This document shows positions 6,903 through 14,291 of a stretch of DNA of 64,000 bases, one piece after another (position 1 is the stretch's first letter; each line of letters starts with the position of its first letter). Origin of the DNA: DASXRC01 sp036506495. GTDB taxonomy: Bacteria > Actinomycetota > Actinomycetes > Mycobacteriales > Micromonosporaceae. A program made the translations under genes and the position numbers. Where the stretch lies: positions 1 through 64,000 of the forward strand of contig DASXRQ010000147.1 in NCBI GenBank assembly GCA_036506495.1. The letters run 5' to 3'. The notes below the pieces were generated by a model, which was not told where the DNA came from, searched no databases, and saw only the letters and a program-made list of their open reading frames with translations.

Positions 6903-8885
6903 ATGGAGGTTCGATGCACCGTCGAAAAGTGCCATTTGAGTAGTCGAATCGCGCTTGTCGCATCGGTCGTTGGGGCGACCGCGATGGTGTGCGCGGCGCC
7001 CACCGCCGCGGCGGCAAGCCCATCGCCCGACGGCAGGCAGCAGCAGTACGCCGCGGCGGCCGCCGAATTCGGCGTGCCGCAGGGCATCCTGCTCGCGGTG
7101 TCCTATCTGGAGTCCCGGTGGGATACGAATGCGGGCAGTCCGAGTACCAGCGGCGGGTACGGCCCGATGCACCTCACCGACGCGGCGTACCTGCGGTCCG
7201 TGGCCGGCGGTGGCGAGTACCACGATGCCGGCGACGCTCGTGGCGACGACTCGCGCGCCGCGAAGACCGTCGGCGCCCCCGCGCCCGACTCCGCCCCACC
7301 GCCGGCGTCGCTGCAGACGCTGGAGGCCGCGGCCGCCTTGACCGGTGCGAGCACGGAGGCGCTGCGGACGGACCCGGCGCAGAACATCCGTGGTGGCGCC
7401 GCCCTGCTCTCCGCGTACCAAAAGGAACTGGGTGGACCGACGGGTACCGCAAGTGACCCCGCGGCCTGGTATGGCGCAGTGGCCAGGTACAGCGGCGCGG
7501 ACAACGCCGACGCCGCGGCGGCATTCGCCGGCGAGGTGTACGGCCAGATCCGGTCGGGTGCGGCGCGGACGACCGACGACGGGCAGCCGGTCGCGTTGGC
7601 GGCCGCCGGCGTCCGGCCCAACACGTCGTGGCTGAGCGGGCTCGGCCTTCGCCAACTGGAGCGGCCGGACGGTCTGGAGTGTCCACGCGACATCTCCTGC
7701 GAGTGGATCCCGGCGCCGTATGAGGATCTCGGCGGTGGGAATTACGGCAACCACGACCTCGGCAACCGGCCCGCCCAGCAGAAGATCGAGTACATCGTCG
7801 TCCACGACACCGAGGCGTCCTGGGCGACGACCCTTCAGCTGGTCCAGGACCCGACGTACGTGAGCTGGCACTACTCGCTGCGGTCCGTCGACGGACGGGT
7901 CGCCCAGCACGTCAAGGTGAAGGACGTCGCGTGGCACGCCGGCAACTGGTTCGTCAACGCCAAATCCATCGGGCTGGAGCATGAGGGGTTCGCCGCGCAG
8001 GGGACCTGGTACACGGAGTCGTTGTACCGGAGCTCGTCGAAGCTCGTGCGTTACCTCGCGCTCCGGCTGGGGATCCCGTTGGACCGGCAGCACATCGTCG
8101 GCCATGACAACGTCCCCGGCATCACCCCACCGTTTGTCGCCGGTATGCACTGGGACCCGGGACCCTACTGGGACTGGGCGCACTACTTCGACCTGCTCAC
8201 GGCGCCGCTGGCGGGCAGCGGGACCGCGCGAAGCGGCCTGGTCCGGATCGACCCGGATTTCGCCACCAACCGGCCGGCGTTCACCGGATGCACCGGCGCA
8301 GCCACCAACCCGTGCCCGCTGCGCGGGTCGTCCTCGGTCATCCTGCACACCGCGCCGAGCGAGACGGCCCCGCTGGTCAACGATCTCGGTCTGCGCCCGG
8401 ACGGCACCCCGGACACGATGTACATCTCCGACCACGGCGCTCGTGCGTCGGCCGGCCAGACGTACGCGCTGGCGGACCGGCAGGGCGACTGGACGGCGAT
8501 CTGGTACCTCGGCCAGAAGGCGTGGTTCTCCAACCCCGCCTCGGCCCCGACGGCCGTCTGGGCCACGGGATTCGTGGTCACCCCGAAGGCCGGCAGGGCC
8601 ACCATCCCGGTGTACGGCCGGGCCTACCCCGAGCCGGCGGCCTTCCCGGCCGGCGTGCCCGTCCAGCCGATCGTGCCGCTGCAGTACACGTTCCCGGCCG
8701 GCCAGCGGTACGCCGTCGGCCTGATCACCAAGGGTGGGTACTACCGAGCCGTCACGTTCGACGGGTCGTCACCCGGCGACTGGACGGTGATCCGCGGCGA
8801 CCTGACGTACGTGCAGGTGCAGTTCGGACACCGGTTCATGTTCATCAACCTGGACGACGTGCAGATCCTGCCGTCGGCACTGTAG
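6903..8885 (+). CDS. Secreted bifunctional cell-wall hydrolase: lysozyme-like domain plus N-acetylmuramoyl-L-alanine amidase
   Basis: This 660-residue exported protein begins with a signal peptide of about 38 residues (LVASVVGATAMVCAAPTAAAA). Residues 45-210 look like a lysozyme/transglycosylase fold, with AAAEFGVPQGILLAVSYLES containing the expected helix and Glu. Residues 260-410 form an Amidase_2 (PGRP-type) domain with zinc-ligand candidates in VVHDTEAS, GHDNVPG and HWDPG. The C-terminal 230 residues look like SH3-like cell-wall binding repeats (SSVILHTAPSETAPLVNDLG and similar). It should cut both the glycan strand and the stem-peptide amide bond. It is divergent from NlpC paralogue 1 with a shared control element. 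The ATG at 6903 has only a modest GAGAGG ribosome site; no better in-frame start is visible. Confidence 0.85.
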   Translation: MEVRCTVEKCHLSSRIALVASVVGATAMVCAAPTAAAASPSPDGRQQQYAAAAAEFGVPQGILLAVSYLESRWDTNAGSPSTSGGYGPMHLTDAAYLRSVAGGGEYHDAGDARGDDSRAAKTVGAPAPDSAPPPASLQTLEAAAALTGASTEALRTDPAQNIRGGAALLSAYQKELGGPTGTASDPAAWYGAVARYSGADNADAAAAFAGEVYGQIRSGAARTTDDGQPVALAAAGVRPNTSWLSGLGLRQLERPDGLECPRDISCEWIPAPYEDLGGGNYGNHDLGNRPAQQKIEYIVVHDTEASWATTLQLVQDPTYVSWHYSLRSVDGRVAQHVKVKDVAWHAGNWFVNAKSIGLEHEGFAAQGTWYTESLYRSSSKLVRYLALRLGIPLDRQHIVGHDNVPGITPPFVAGMHWDPGPYWDWAHYFDLLTAPLAGSGTARSGLVRIDPDFATNRPAFTGCTGAATNPCPLRGSSSVILHTAPSETAPLVNDLGLRPDGTPDTMYISDHGARASAGQTYALADRQGDWTAIWYLGQKAWFSNPASAPTAVWATGFVVTPKAGRATIPVYGRAYPEPAAFPAGVPVQPIVPLQYTFPAGQRYAVGLITKGGYYRAVTFDGSSPGDWTVIRGDLTYVQVQFGHRFMFINLDDVQILPSAL

Positions 8886-8890
8886 AAGTG

Positions 8891-8918
8891 CGGGGCGCCC
8901 ACCACCGTGGGCGCCCCG
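8891..8918. terminator. Bidirectional terminator between amidase and NlpC paralogue 2
   Basis: A 12-bp perfect stem (8891-8902 with 8907-8918) around the loop CACC begins six bases after the amidase stop. It lies between two convergent genes. No run of T follows, as is usual in high-GC actinobacteria. Confidence 0.75.
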
Positions 8919-8949
8919 CCCCACGACTGTTAAGGCCGCGGCTCCGGCG

Positions 8950-9957
8950 TCAGCCCACTCGGCGGAAGCCGGCGACCGGCATGCTGTCGACGTACGCCAT
9001 CTTCACCGGGACGCCCGGATGGGAGGCGTGAACCATGAGCCCGTTGCCGACGTAGATCCCGACATGGTGTATGTCGCTGTAGAAGAAGACAAGATCACCG
9101 GCGCGGGCATTGGACCGGCTCACGGCCGTGCCCTGGCTCCACTGTGCACCAGTGTAGTGCGTCAGGCTGACCCCGGCGGCCCTCCACGCGTACTGCGTCA
9201 GGCCGGAGCAGTCGAATGAGTTGGGGCCGTTCGCACCCCAGACGTAAGGGTCGCCGATCTGCGCGCACGCCGTCTTGACCGCGACACCGGCCGGCCCGCC
9301 CGGATACACCGCCGGACAGGATCCGATGCGCAGCGCGCCGCCGCTCGTGGTGCTCCCGTACGCCCGGCGGAGCAGCACCTGCAGCGAGGCCATCTCCGCG
9401 TCGATCTGCTTCTTCCTGGCGGCGAGCTCGGCGTCCTGCTTCTTCAGCGTCGCGACCAGCGCGTCGATCGTCTGCTTCTGCACGTCGAACTTCGCCTTGA
9501 CGGCGGCGACGGACGCGATCTGTCGCCGCTCCGATGCGGCGAGACGATCGAGCAGCGTCAGCTGGTCCACGAGGGTCGTCGGCGACCCGGTCAGCAGGAT
9601 CGCGTTCATCGCGGAGAGCGGGCCGCCCTTGTAGTACTCCGATGCGATGCTGTCGACCCGGATGAGCGCCAGGTCCACGCGGAGCGACAGCGGCTGGATG
9701 CGCTTTCGCAGGTCGGTCGACTTTTTCTGGTTGGCCTTCAGCTGGCTGTGCACCTTGTTGTACTGCTCGATGACCGGCTCGAGCTTCGCCCACGCCGCGT
9801 CGATCTGCTTCTCGATCTCGGCGGGGTTCGGTGTCGCGTACGCGTGGGTCGCCGGCGCCACCGCGACGAGCACGGCGGCGACCGCTGCGACGAGGGCACG
9901 GAGGACGGAGCGGGGGGTCGCGACGCGTGCACGCGTGCACGGCTGTGGGGGTGCCAC
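8950..9957 (-). CDS. Secreted NlpC/P60 family peptidoglycan endopeptidase (paralogue 2)
   Basis: This 335-residue paralogue has the same architecture as the 5338-6363 gene. It has a signal peptide (VLRALVAAVAAVLVAVAPATHAYA), a coiled-coil segment beginning EIEKQIDAAWAKLEPVIEQY and a C-terminal NlpC/P60 domain with Cys in FDCSGL, His in IHHVGIYVG and His in MVHASHP. The start is GTG 9957, because GGAG lies 10 bases upstream; the longer frame upstream is leader sequence. It has its own promoter and a leader of about 106 bases. That leader has a hairpin just before the ribosome site (CCGCCGAT/ATCGGTGG) and the shared 5' block, but no c-di-AMP aptamer. The Phe-Asp-Cys domain is closer to paralogue 3 than to paralogue 1. 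Confidence 0.92.
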   Translation of the reverse strand: MAPPQPCTRARVATPRSVLRALVAAVAAVLVAVAPATHAYATPNPAEIEKQIDAAWAKLEPVIEQYNKVHSQLKANQKKSTDLRKRIQPLSLRVDLALIRVDSIASEYYKGGPLSAMNAILLTGSPTTLVDQLTLLDRLAASERRQIASVAAVKAKFDVQKQTIDALVATLKKQDAELAARKKQIDAEMASLQVLLRRAYGSTTSGGALRIGSCPAVYPGGPAGVAVKTACAQIGDPYVWGANGPNSFDCSGLTQYAWRAAGVSLTHYTGAQWSQGTAVSRSNARAGDLVFFYSDIHHVGIYVGNGLMVHASHPGVPVKMAYVDSMPVAGFRRVG

Positions 9958-9960
9958 CGG

Positions 9961-10049
9961 GTGCCGACTCCTTCCACCGATACGAGCGCGGGGGTACGCC
10001 CGCCAGATCGGCGGTGCCCGGCGAGCGGCTCCGGGGGCTGGAGACCGAC
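9961..10049 (-). promoter_or_regulatory. Leader of NlpC paralogue 2 with shared 5' block
   Basis: The RNA begins with the block GUCGGUCUCC (complement of 10040-10049) and ends with GGAGUCGGCAC (complement of 9961-9971) at the ribosome site. They can pair over 8 of 10 positions with two mismatches and one bulge, weaker than in paralogues 1 and 3. An internal hairpin sits directly before AAGGAG. Confidence 0.3.
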
Positions 10050-10069
10050 ATCCCGGCCGGACGCTGCCC

Positions 10070-10099
10070 AACATAGGGAACGCCGCATGCCCAAATCAA
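10070..10099 (-). promoter_or_regulatory. Promoter of NlpC paralogue 2
   Basis: The minus strand reads TTGATT (10094-10099), an 18-base spacer, then TATGTT (10070-10075), a good match to a housekeeping sigma promoter. The predicted start is near 10063. The -35, spacer length and downstream block are shared with paralogue 3. Confidence 0.65.
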
Positions 10100-10163
10100 G
10101 CCAAAGGCGAATCACATTCGCAGCGCGGTCGTCCGGCCACGATCCGTGCACGGCCGCTCCCCA

Positions 10164-10226
10164 CCCAACTCCGTCAGAGTCGGGGGCCCGGCGGGCGTTC
10201 TACCGCCCGACTCTGACGAAGTTGAG
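10164..10226. terminator. Long hairpin downstream of NlpC paralogue 3, related to the element after dcd
   Basis: CCAACTCCGTCAGAGTCGGG (10165-10184) and CCCGACTCTGACGAAGTTGA (10206-10225) form a long imperfect inverted repeat around a 21-base loop, about 40 bp after the paralogue 3 stop. The core resembles the element at 5137-5201, suggesting a dispersed extragenic palindrome family. Confidence 0.65.
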
Positions 10227-10265
10227 GGGGGAGGGGAGGAAAGTCGGAGGGACGTCGGAGGAAAG

Positions 10266-11339
10266 TCAGCCCGGCCGCCGGGCGCCGGTGTACGCCATGC
10301 CCTGTAAGTCCGCCATCTTCACCGGCACACCGGTGCGGGGCGCATGGACGATCAGTCCATTGCCGACATACATCCCGACGTGGTGCACGTCTGAGTAGAA
10401 GAAGACGAGGTCGCCGGTGCGCAGGTCGCTCCGGGCGACCGGCGTGCCCTCGTTCCATTGCGCACCGGTGTAGTGGGTGAGGGTGACGCCAGCCGCCTTC
10501 CAGGCGTACTGGGTCAACCCGGAGCAGTCGAACGAGTTGGGTCCGGCTTCGCCCCACACGTACGGCTTGCCGATCTGGGCGCACGCAGTCTTCGCCGCGG
10601 TCGCGGCCCGCCCCGTGGTCGGCACCGCCGGACACTTGCCGCCGATGTAGAGCGAGCTGGTCGACGCGGTTGGCGTGGTCGTATTCGCCTTCGCGGCCGC
10701 CGCGGCCTTCGCTGCTGCCGCGGCGCGAGCAGCGGCCGCGGCACGGGCGGCGGCCTCGGCCGCCACCAACTTGTCGTGCAGCGCCTGCAGGCGTTTGATC
10801 TCGGCGTCGATCTGTGTCTTCCGCTTGGCCAGTTCCGCCTGCTGCCGCCGCTGCGTGGCGATCAGAGTGTCGAGTGTCTTCTTCTCCGCGGCGTACCGGG
10901 CGCGCTGCGCGGACAGCGTCCCGATCTGCTGGTGCTCCGACTGAGCCAGCCGGTCGAGCAGGTGTAGCCGGTCGCCCAGCTCGGTCGGCGAGCCGCTGGA
11001 CAGGAGCGCGTTCAGCGCGGCGACCGAGCCGCCAACGCGGTAGTACGTGGCCGCGAGCCGCGACACCCGGTCCTGCGTGTCCTCGATGGTCTGGCGGAGC
11101 GGTTCCATCCGCTTGGCCAGGTCGGCCGACTGCTTCTGGTTGGTGGCCAGCTCCGAGCGCACCCTGTTGAACTGCTCGATGACGGGCTCGAGCTTCTGCC
11201 ACGCGGCATCGATCTGTTTCTCGACGTCGGACGAGGTCGGATTCGCGTACGCGTGGCCGGCCGGCGCCGCGACGACCAGCGTGGCGGCGGCGAGCATGAC
11301 CAGAACACGGACGATGGGGCGCGGCCGCGCGCGTACCAC
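10266..11339 (-). CDS. Secreted NlpC/P60 family peptidoglycan endopeptidase (paralogue 3)
   Basis: This 357-residue paralogue has a signal peptide (VRVLVMLAAATLVVAAPAGHAYA) and a coiled-coil region starting DVEKQIDAAWQKLEPVIEQF. An Ala/Arg/Lys-rich helical linker about 35 residues long is absent from the other two. The NlpC/P60 domain has Cys in FDCSGL, His in VHHVGMYVG and His in IVHAPR. The GTG start at 11339 follows GAAGGAG with a 10-base gap; the longer upstream frame is leader. Its promoter and leader resemble paralogue 2. The low-complexity Ala linker is encoded by a GC-rich repeat-like stretch near 10690-10760 and probably arose by repeat expansion. Confidence 0.92.
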   Translation of the reverse strand: MVRARPRPIVRVLVMLAAATLVVAAPAGHAYANPTSSDVEKQIDAAWQKLEPVIEQFNRVRSELATNQKQSADLAKRMEPLRQTIEDTQDRVSRLAATYYRVGGSVAALNALLSSGSPTELGDRLHLLDRLAQSEHQQIGTLSAQRARYAAEKKTLDTLIATQRRQQAELAKRKTQIDAEIKRLQALHDKLVAAEAAARAAAAARAAAAAKAAAAAKANTTTPTASTSSLYIGGKCPAVPTTGRAATAAKTACAQIGKPYVWGEAGPNSFDCSGLTQYAWKAAGVTLTHYTGAQWNEGTPVARSDLRTGDLVFFYSDVHHVGMYVGNGLIVHAPRTGVPVKMADLQGMAYTGARRPG

Positions 11340-11340
11340 G

Positions 11341-11431
11341 GTACGGACTCCTTCCATGGCCGGCGTTGCCGGCCGGGGTTGCCGGCTCTCGCTCGCCCAC
11401 CCCGGCGCCTTCGAGGGGAATAGAGACCGAC
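11341..11431 (-). promoter_or_regulatory. Leader of NlpC paralogue 3 with shared 5' block and possible ribosome-site pairing
   Basis: GUCGGUCUCU (complement of 11422-11431) can pair with GGAGUCCGUAC (complement of 11341-11351) with one U-U mismatch, one G-U pair and one bulge. Compared with paralogue 1, a C-to-G change in the 5' block is matched by a G-to-C change on the ribosome-site side. A 7-bp hairpin (GGCCGGC/GCCGGCC) sits immediately before the ribosome site. Confidence 0.4.
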
Positions 11432-11452
11432 ATCCGGGGCGGACGCCAACCA

Positions 11453-11482
11453 ACCCTAGGGAAGGCCGTCTCGCCGAATCAA
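11453..11482 (-). promoter_or_regulatory. Promoter of NlpC paralogue 3
   Basis: The minus strand has TTGATT (11477-11482), an 18-base spacer and TAGGGT (11453-11458). The geometry is identical to the promoter of paralogue 2, and the transcript start is predicted near 11446. Confidence 0.6.
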
Positions 11483-11551
11483 CCGTCTGCTACCAGGTAA
11501 TTCGGCACGCATTTGGGCGGCTACCGTAGGTTCGGCAACCCTTTCGAGCGC

Positions 11552-11580
11552 CTTAAGAATTGCCTTTGCAATGGCTTAAG
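11552..11580 (-). terminator. AT-rich hairpin overlapping the stop of the CNNM/CBS gene pair
   Basis: CTTAAG-A-ATTGC, loop CTTT, GCAAT-GG-CTTAAG form a hairpin that includes the TAA stop of the downstream CNNM gene. It is unusually AT-rich for this genome, fits a terminator for the two-gene operon, and lies before the paralogue 3 promoter. Confidence 0.6.
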
Positions 11581-12595
11581 TGGCGCCCGCGGTCTGTCCA
11601 ACGACGGCGTTCAACACATCGTCCAATGTGACCACTCCCAGCGGCGACCGGCCGTCGCTCACGAGCACCATGTGCCGCCGCTCCCGGCGCATGGCGAGCA
11701 GCAGGTCGGCGAGCGTGCGGTCCGGTGGCACAACGGCGAGCGGGCGGATCACCTCGGGCGGGATCGGCGCGAGGCGACGCGCCCCCTCGTACCCGATGAC
11801 GTCCTTGACGTGCACGAACCCCAGCACGCGGCGGGTGGTCCGCTCCACCACCGGGAACCGGGACCGGCCCGACCGGGTGGCGAGCACCTCGAGCGAGGCC
11901 GGTGACACATCATCCGTGATCGTGGCGACCGATGCCCACGGCCGCAGCGCGTCCGCCGCGGCGCGCTCGCTGAGTGCCAGGGCGCCGGTGATGCGGGCGT
12001 GCTGCTCCGTGCCCAGCAGCCCCTCGGTGTTGGCCTGCGCCACGAGCCCGGCCAGTTCCTCGGCCGTGAACACCGTCTTGACGGCCTCGGTCGCCTCGAT
12101 CCGCCAGAGCCGCAGCACCCGCCGGGCCGCCCACCTCATCGTGAGCAGCAGGGGCTTGGTGGCCGTGCAGAACGCGAGCATGGGCGGGCCGAGCCAGACG
12201 ACCAGCGCCTCCGGGCCCGCCAGCGTGAGGTTCTTCGGCACCATCTCGCCGACGACCGTGTGCAGGAAGACGATGATGCCGAGCGCCAGCACGAACGCGA
12301 CCGGATGGACCGCGCTCTCCGGGAAGCCGGCCGCGTGGAACGGAGCCGCCAGGAGGTGGGCCAGCGCGGGCTCGGCGAGCGCGCCGAGGCCGAGCGAGCA
12401 GATCGTTATGCCGAGTTGGGCGCCCGCGATCATCAGCGGGATCTGGTTCATCGCGGACAGTGCCCAGCGGGCGCGGCGTGAGGTGGCCGTCATCGGCTCG
12501 ATGATTGTGCGCCTGGAGGCGATCAGCGCGAACTCGGCACCGACGAAGAAGGCGTTCCCGAGCAGCAGGGCGATCGTGGCCAGGATCTTAGTCAT
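11576..12595 (-). CDS. CNNM-domain/CBS-domain membrane protein (hemolysin family, second gene)
   Basis: This 339-residue membrane protein has an N-terminal CNNM (DUF21) domain of three to four membrane segments (GNAFFVGAEFALIASRR, GAQLGITICSLGLG, VVGEMVPKNLTLAGPEA). A pair of CBS domains follows (about residues 195-335). CNNM proteins are linked to magnesium or other divalent-cation export. The C-terminal CorC_HlyC domain seen in the upstream partner is absent. The ATG at 12595 overlaps the partner's last 8 bases (ATGACTAA), so the two are co-translated and may form a heteromer. An ATG further upstream would lie inside the partner gene and is not needed. Confidence 0.88.
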   Translation of the reverse strand: MTKILATIALLLGNAFFVGAEFALIASRRTIIEPMTATSRRARWALSAMNQIPLMIAGAQLGITICSLGLGALAEPALAHLLAAPFHAAGFPESAVHPVAFVLALGIIVFLHTVVGEMVPKNLTLAGPEALVVWLGPPMLAFCTATKPLLLTMRWAARRVLRLWRIEATEAVKTVFTAEELAGLVAQANTEGLLGTEQHARITGALALSERAAADALRPWASVATITDDVSPASLEVLATRSGRSRFPVVERTTRRVLGFVHVKDVIGYEGARRLAPIPPEVIRPLAVVPPDRTLADLLLAMRRERRHMVLVSDGRSPLGVVTLDDVLNAVVGQTAGAT

Positions 12596-13868
12596 GGGAC
12601 TCCTCCGGCCGCTCCACCCGAACCTGCTCGACACGGTGCCGGTCCACCTCGACGACGGTGAACTCCCAGCCGCTCTCGTCGACCGTCTCGCCGACCGCCG
12701 GAATGTGACCCAGCCGGGCCATCAGGAACCCGGCTAGCGTCTCGTACGGGCCCTCCGGCAGTCGAAAGCCGGTCTGTTCGGCGAGCTCGTCGGCGCGCAG
12801 GACGCCGTCGACCAGGTACGCTCTCTCCCCATCCGGCGCGGTCAACTCGATCGGTGTCAGGTCGCCCACCTCGACGTCGTGCTCGTCGGCGATCTCGCCG
12901 ACCAGCTCCTCGACGAGATCCTCGACGGTCACGAGCCCGTCCGTTCCGCCGTACTCGTCCACGACGATCGCGATGTCGCTGCCACCGGAGCGCAGCGCCG
13001 ACAGCACTCCGTCGAGGTCGAGGCTCTCCGGCACGTACAGCGGTTCGCGCGCCACCGCGGCCACCGGCGTGGTCGGCCTCTGCGCGAGGGGTACGCCGAG
13101 AGCATCGGTCACGCTGATCACCCCGGTGACGTGGTCGAGGGTCTCCTCGTACACCGGAAACCGGCTGTGCCCCGTGTCCCGAACGGTCGCCAGCAGGTCG
13201 TCGATCATCGTGTCGGCACGGACGCCGATGACGTCGACCCGCGGCGTCATGGCTTCGGCCGCGCGCTTGTCGCCGAACCGTATCGTGCGCTGCAGCAGTA
13301 CCGCGGTCTCGGTTGGCAGCGTGCCCGCCCGCGCCGACATGGCCGCGAGCAGGCCGAGCTCCTCCGGGGACCGGGCGCTGGCGAGCTGCTCCTGCGGTTC
13401 GACAGCCAACCGGCGTACCAGCCAGTTGGCCGAACCGTGCAGGGCGGAGATCAGCCAACCGAAGACGGCGGAGAACATCCGCATGGGTGCCGCGGTCCCG
13501 AGCGCGGTCGGCATCGGCCTGGCGAGTGCGGCGTTCTTGGGGACCAGCTCTCCGAAGAGCATGGAGAGCAGGGTCGCGAGCGCCAGCGCGAGGCCGTGCG
13601 TGACGGTATCGGTCGCCGAGTCTGCGATCGGGCGGACCAGCGGGGCGAAGATTTTCGCGAGCGCGGGCGCGGCGAGATAGCCGGTCAGCAGCGCACATAT
13701 GGTGATGCCCAGCTGCGCGCCGGAGAGCTGGAAGGACAGCTCGTGAACCGCCTTCCGGACCGTCCGGGCACGCCGATCACCGCCGTCGGCACGACGGTCG
13801 ATCTCCGCCCGGTCGACCGTGACGAGGGCGAACTCGGCCGCGACGAAGAACGCGTTGCCCGCGGTCAA
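12588..13868 (-). CDS. CNNM-domain/CBS/CorC_HlyC membrane protein (first gene)
   Basis: This is the first gene of a co-translated CNNM pair. It has an N-terminal CNNM domain (GNAFFVAAEFALV, SGAQLGITICALLTG, FGELVPKNAALARP), two CBS domains (MTPRVDVIGV, then VPESLDLDGVLSALRSGG) and a C-terminal CorC_HlyC domain (residues about 335-420). The acidic EYGGTDGLVTVEDLVEELVG is a family hallmark. The TTG at 13868 lacks a ribosome site and would cut into the first membrane helix. The frame upstream encodes the missing part (IIDELLLTTLLPL) and contains no ATG, GTG or TTG. AGGTGA sits just before tandem ATC codons (13920-13922 and 13917-13919), so translation may start at ATC there. Confidence 0.9.
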   Translation of the reverse strand: MTAGNAFFVAAEFALVTVDRAEIDRRADGGDRRARTVRKAVHELSFQLSGAQLGITICALLTGYLAAPALAKIFAPLVRPIADSATDTVTHGLALALATLLSMLFGELVPKNAALARPMPTALGTAAPMRMFSAVFGWLISALHGSANWLVRRLAVEPQEQLASARSPEELGLLAAMSARAGTLPTETAVLLQRTIRFGDKRAAEAMTPRVDVIGVRADTMIDDLLATVRDTGHSRFPVYEETLDHVTGVISVTDALGVPLAQRPTTPVAAVAREPLYVPESLDLDGVLSALRSGGSDIAIVVDEYGGTDGLVTVEDLVEELVGEIADEHDVEVGDLTPIELTAPDGERAYLVDGVLRADELAEQTGFRLPEGPYETLAGFLMARLGHIPAVGETVDESGWEFTVVEVDRHRVEQVRVERPEESHD

Positions 13869-14060
13869 GAGGGCGAAGGCGACCAGCGGGAGGAGCGTGG
13901 TCAGCAGCAGCTCGTCGATGATCCGTTCACCTCGGACCCGATTCTGTCATGGGCACGCCTGGCCGGAGATATGGGCGAAACGTATCCGTTCAGGGGTTGC
14001 CCCGCGTCACCATGATCGCAATGCTGGCTGTCGATATCCGGCATGGTCGGCAGGGGCGCT

Positions 14061-14291
14061 ATGCGAGAGATGTGGACCGGGGGCGTCCTCGGGATCGTGG
14101 TCGGCTTCCTCGTCGGCCACCTTCACGCGCGCGCCCAGCGCGCACGGGTGGACCTCACCAAGACCAAGGAGATGATCCCCGGCCTCAGGCAGACGTTCTG
14201 GGCGCTGTTCGGCCATGCGGCCGGCCGCTGGGTCATCGTCGGGTCCGTCGTCATCGCGGTCGGTTACGTGGCATTCCGGGCGCCGGGCTAG
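14061..14291 (+). CDS. Small two-helix membrane protein, conserved hypothetical
   Basis: This protein of about 76 residues has two hydrophobic segments (GGVLGIVVGFLVGHLHA and WVIVGSVVIAVGYVAFRA). A basic loop between them includes KTKEMIPGLRQTFWALFGH. The ATG at 14061 has AGGGGC upstream; an ATG at 14043 is also in frame but without a ribosome site. It converges on the Fe-S oxidoreductase gene, sharing a 4-base overlap of stop codons (CTAG). I do not recognise a named family. Codon use is strongly GC3-biased, which supports it as a real gene. Confidence 0.6.
   Translation: MREMWTGGVLGIVVGFLVGHLHARAQRARVDLTKTKEMIPGLRQTFWALFGHAAGRWVIVGSVVIAVGYVAFRAPG

Noticed and set aside
6873..8435. Long minus-strand frame opposite the amidase gene
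   Set aside because: It lacks any recognisable domain and mirrors the codon pattern of the well-supported amidase on the other strand.
10690..10760. GC-rich repeat as a CRISPR or satellite
   Set aside because: It encodes the Ala/Arg/Lys linker of NlpC paralogue 3 in frame and has no spacer structure. No CRISPR array was seen anywhere in the window.
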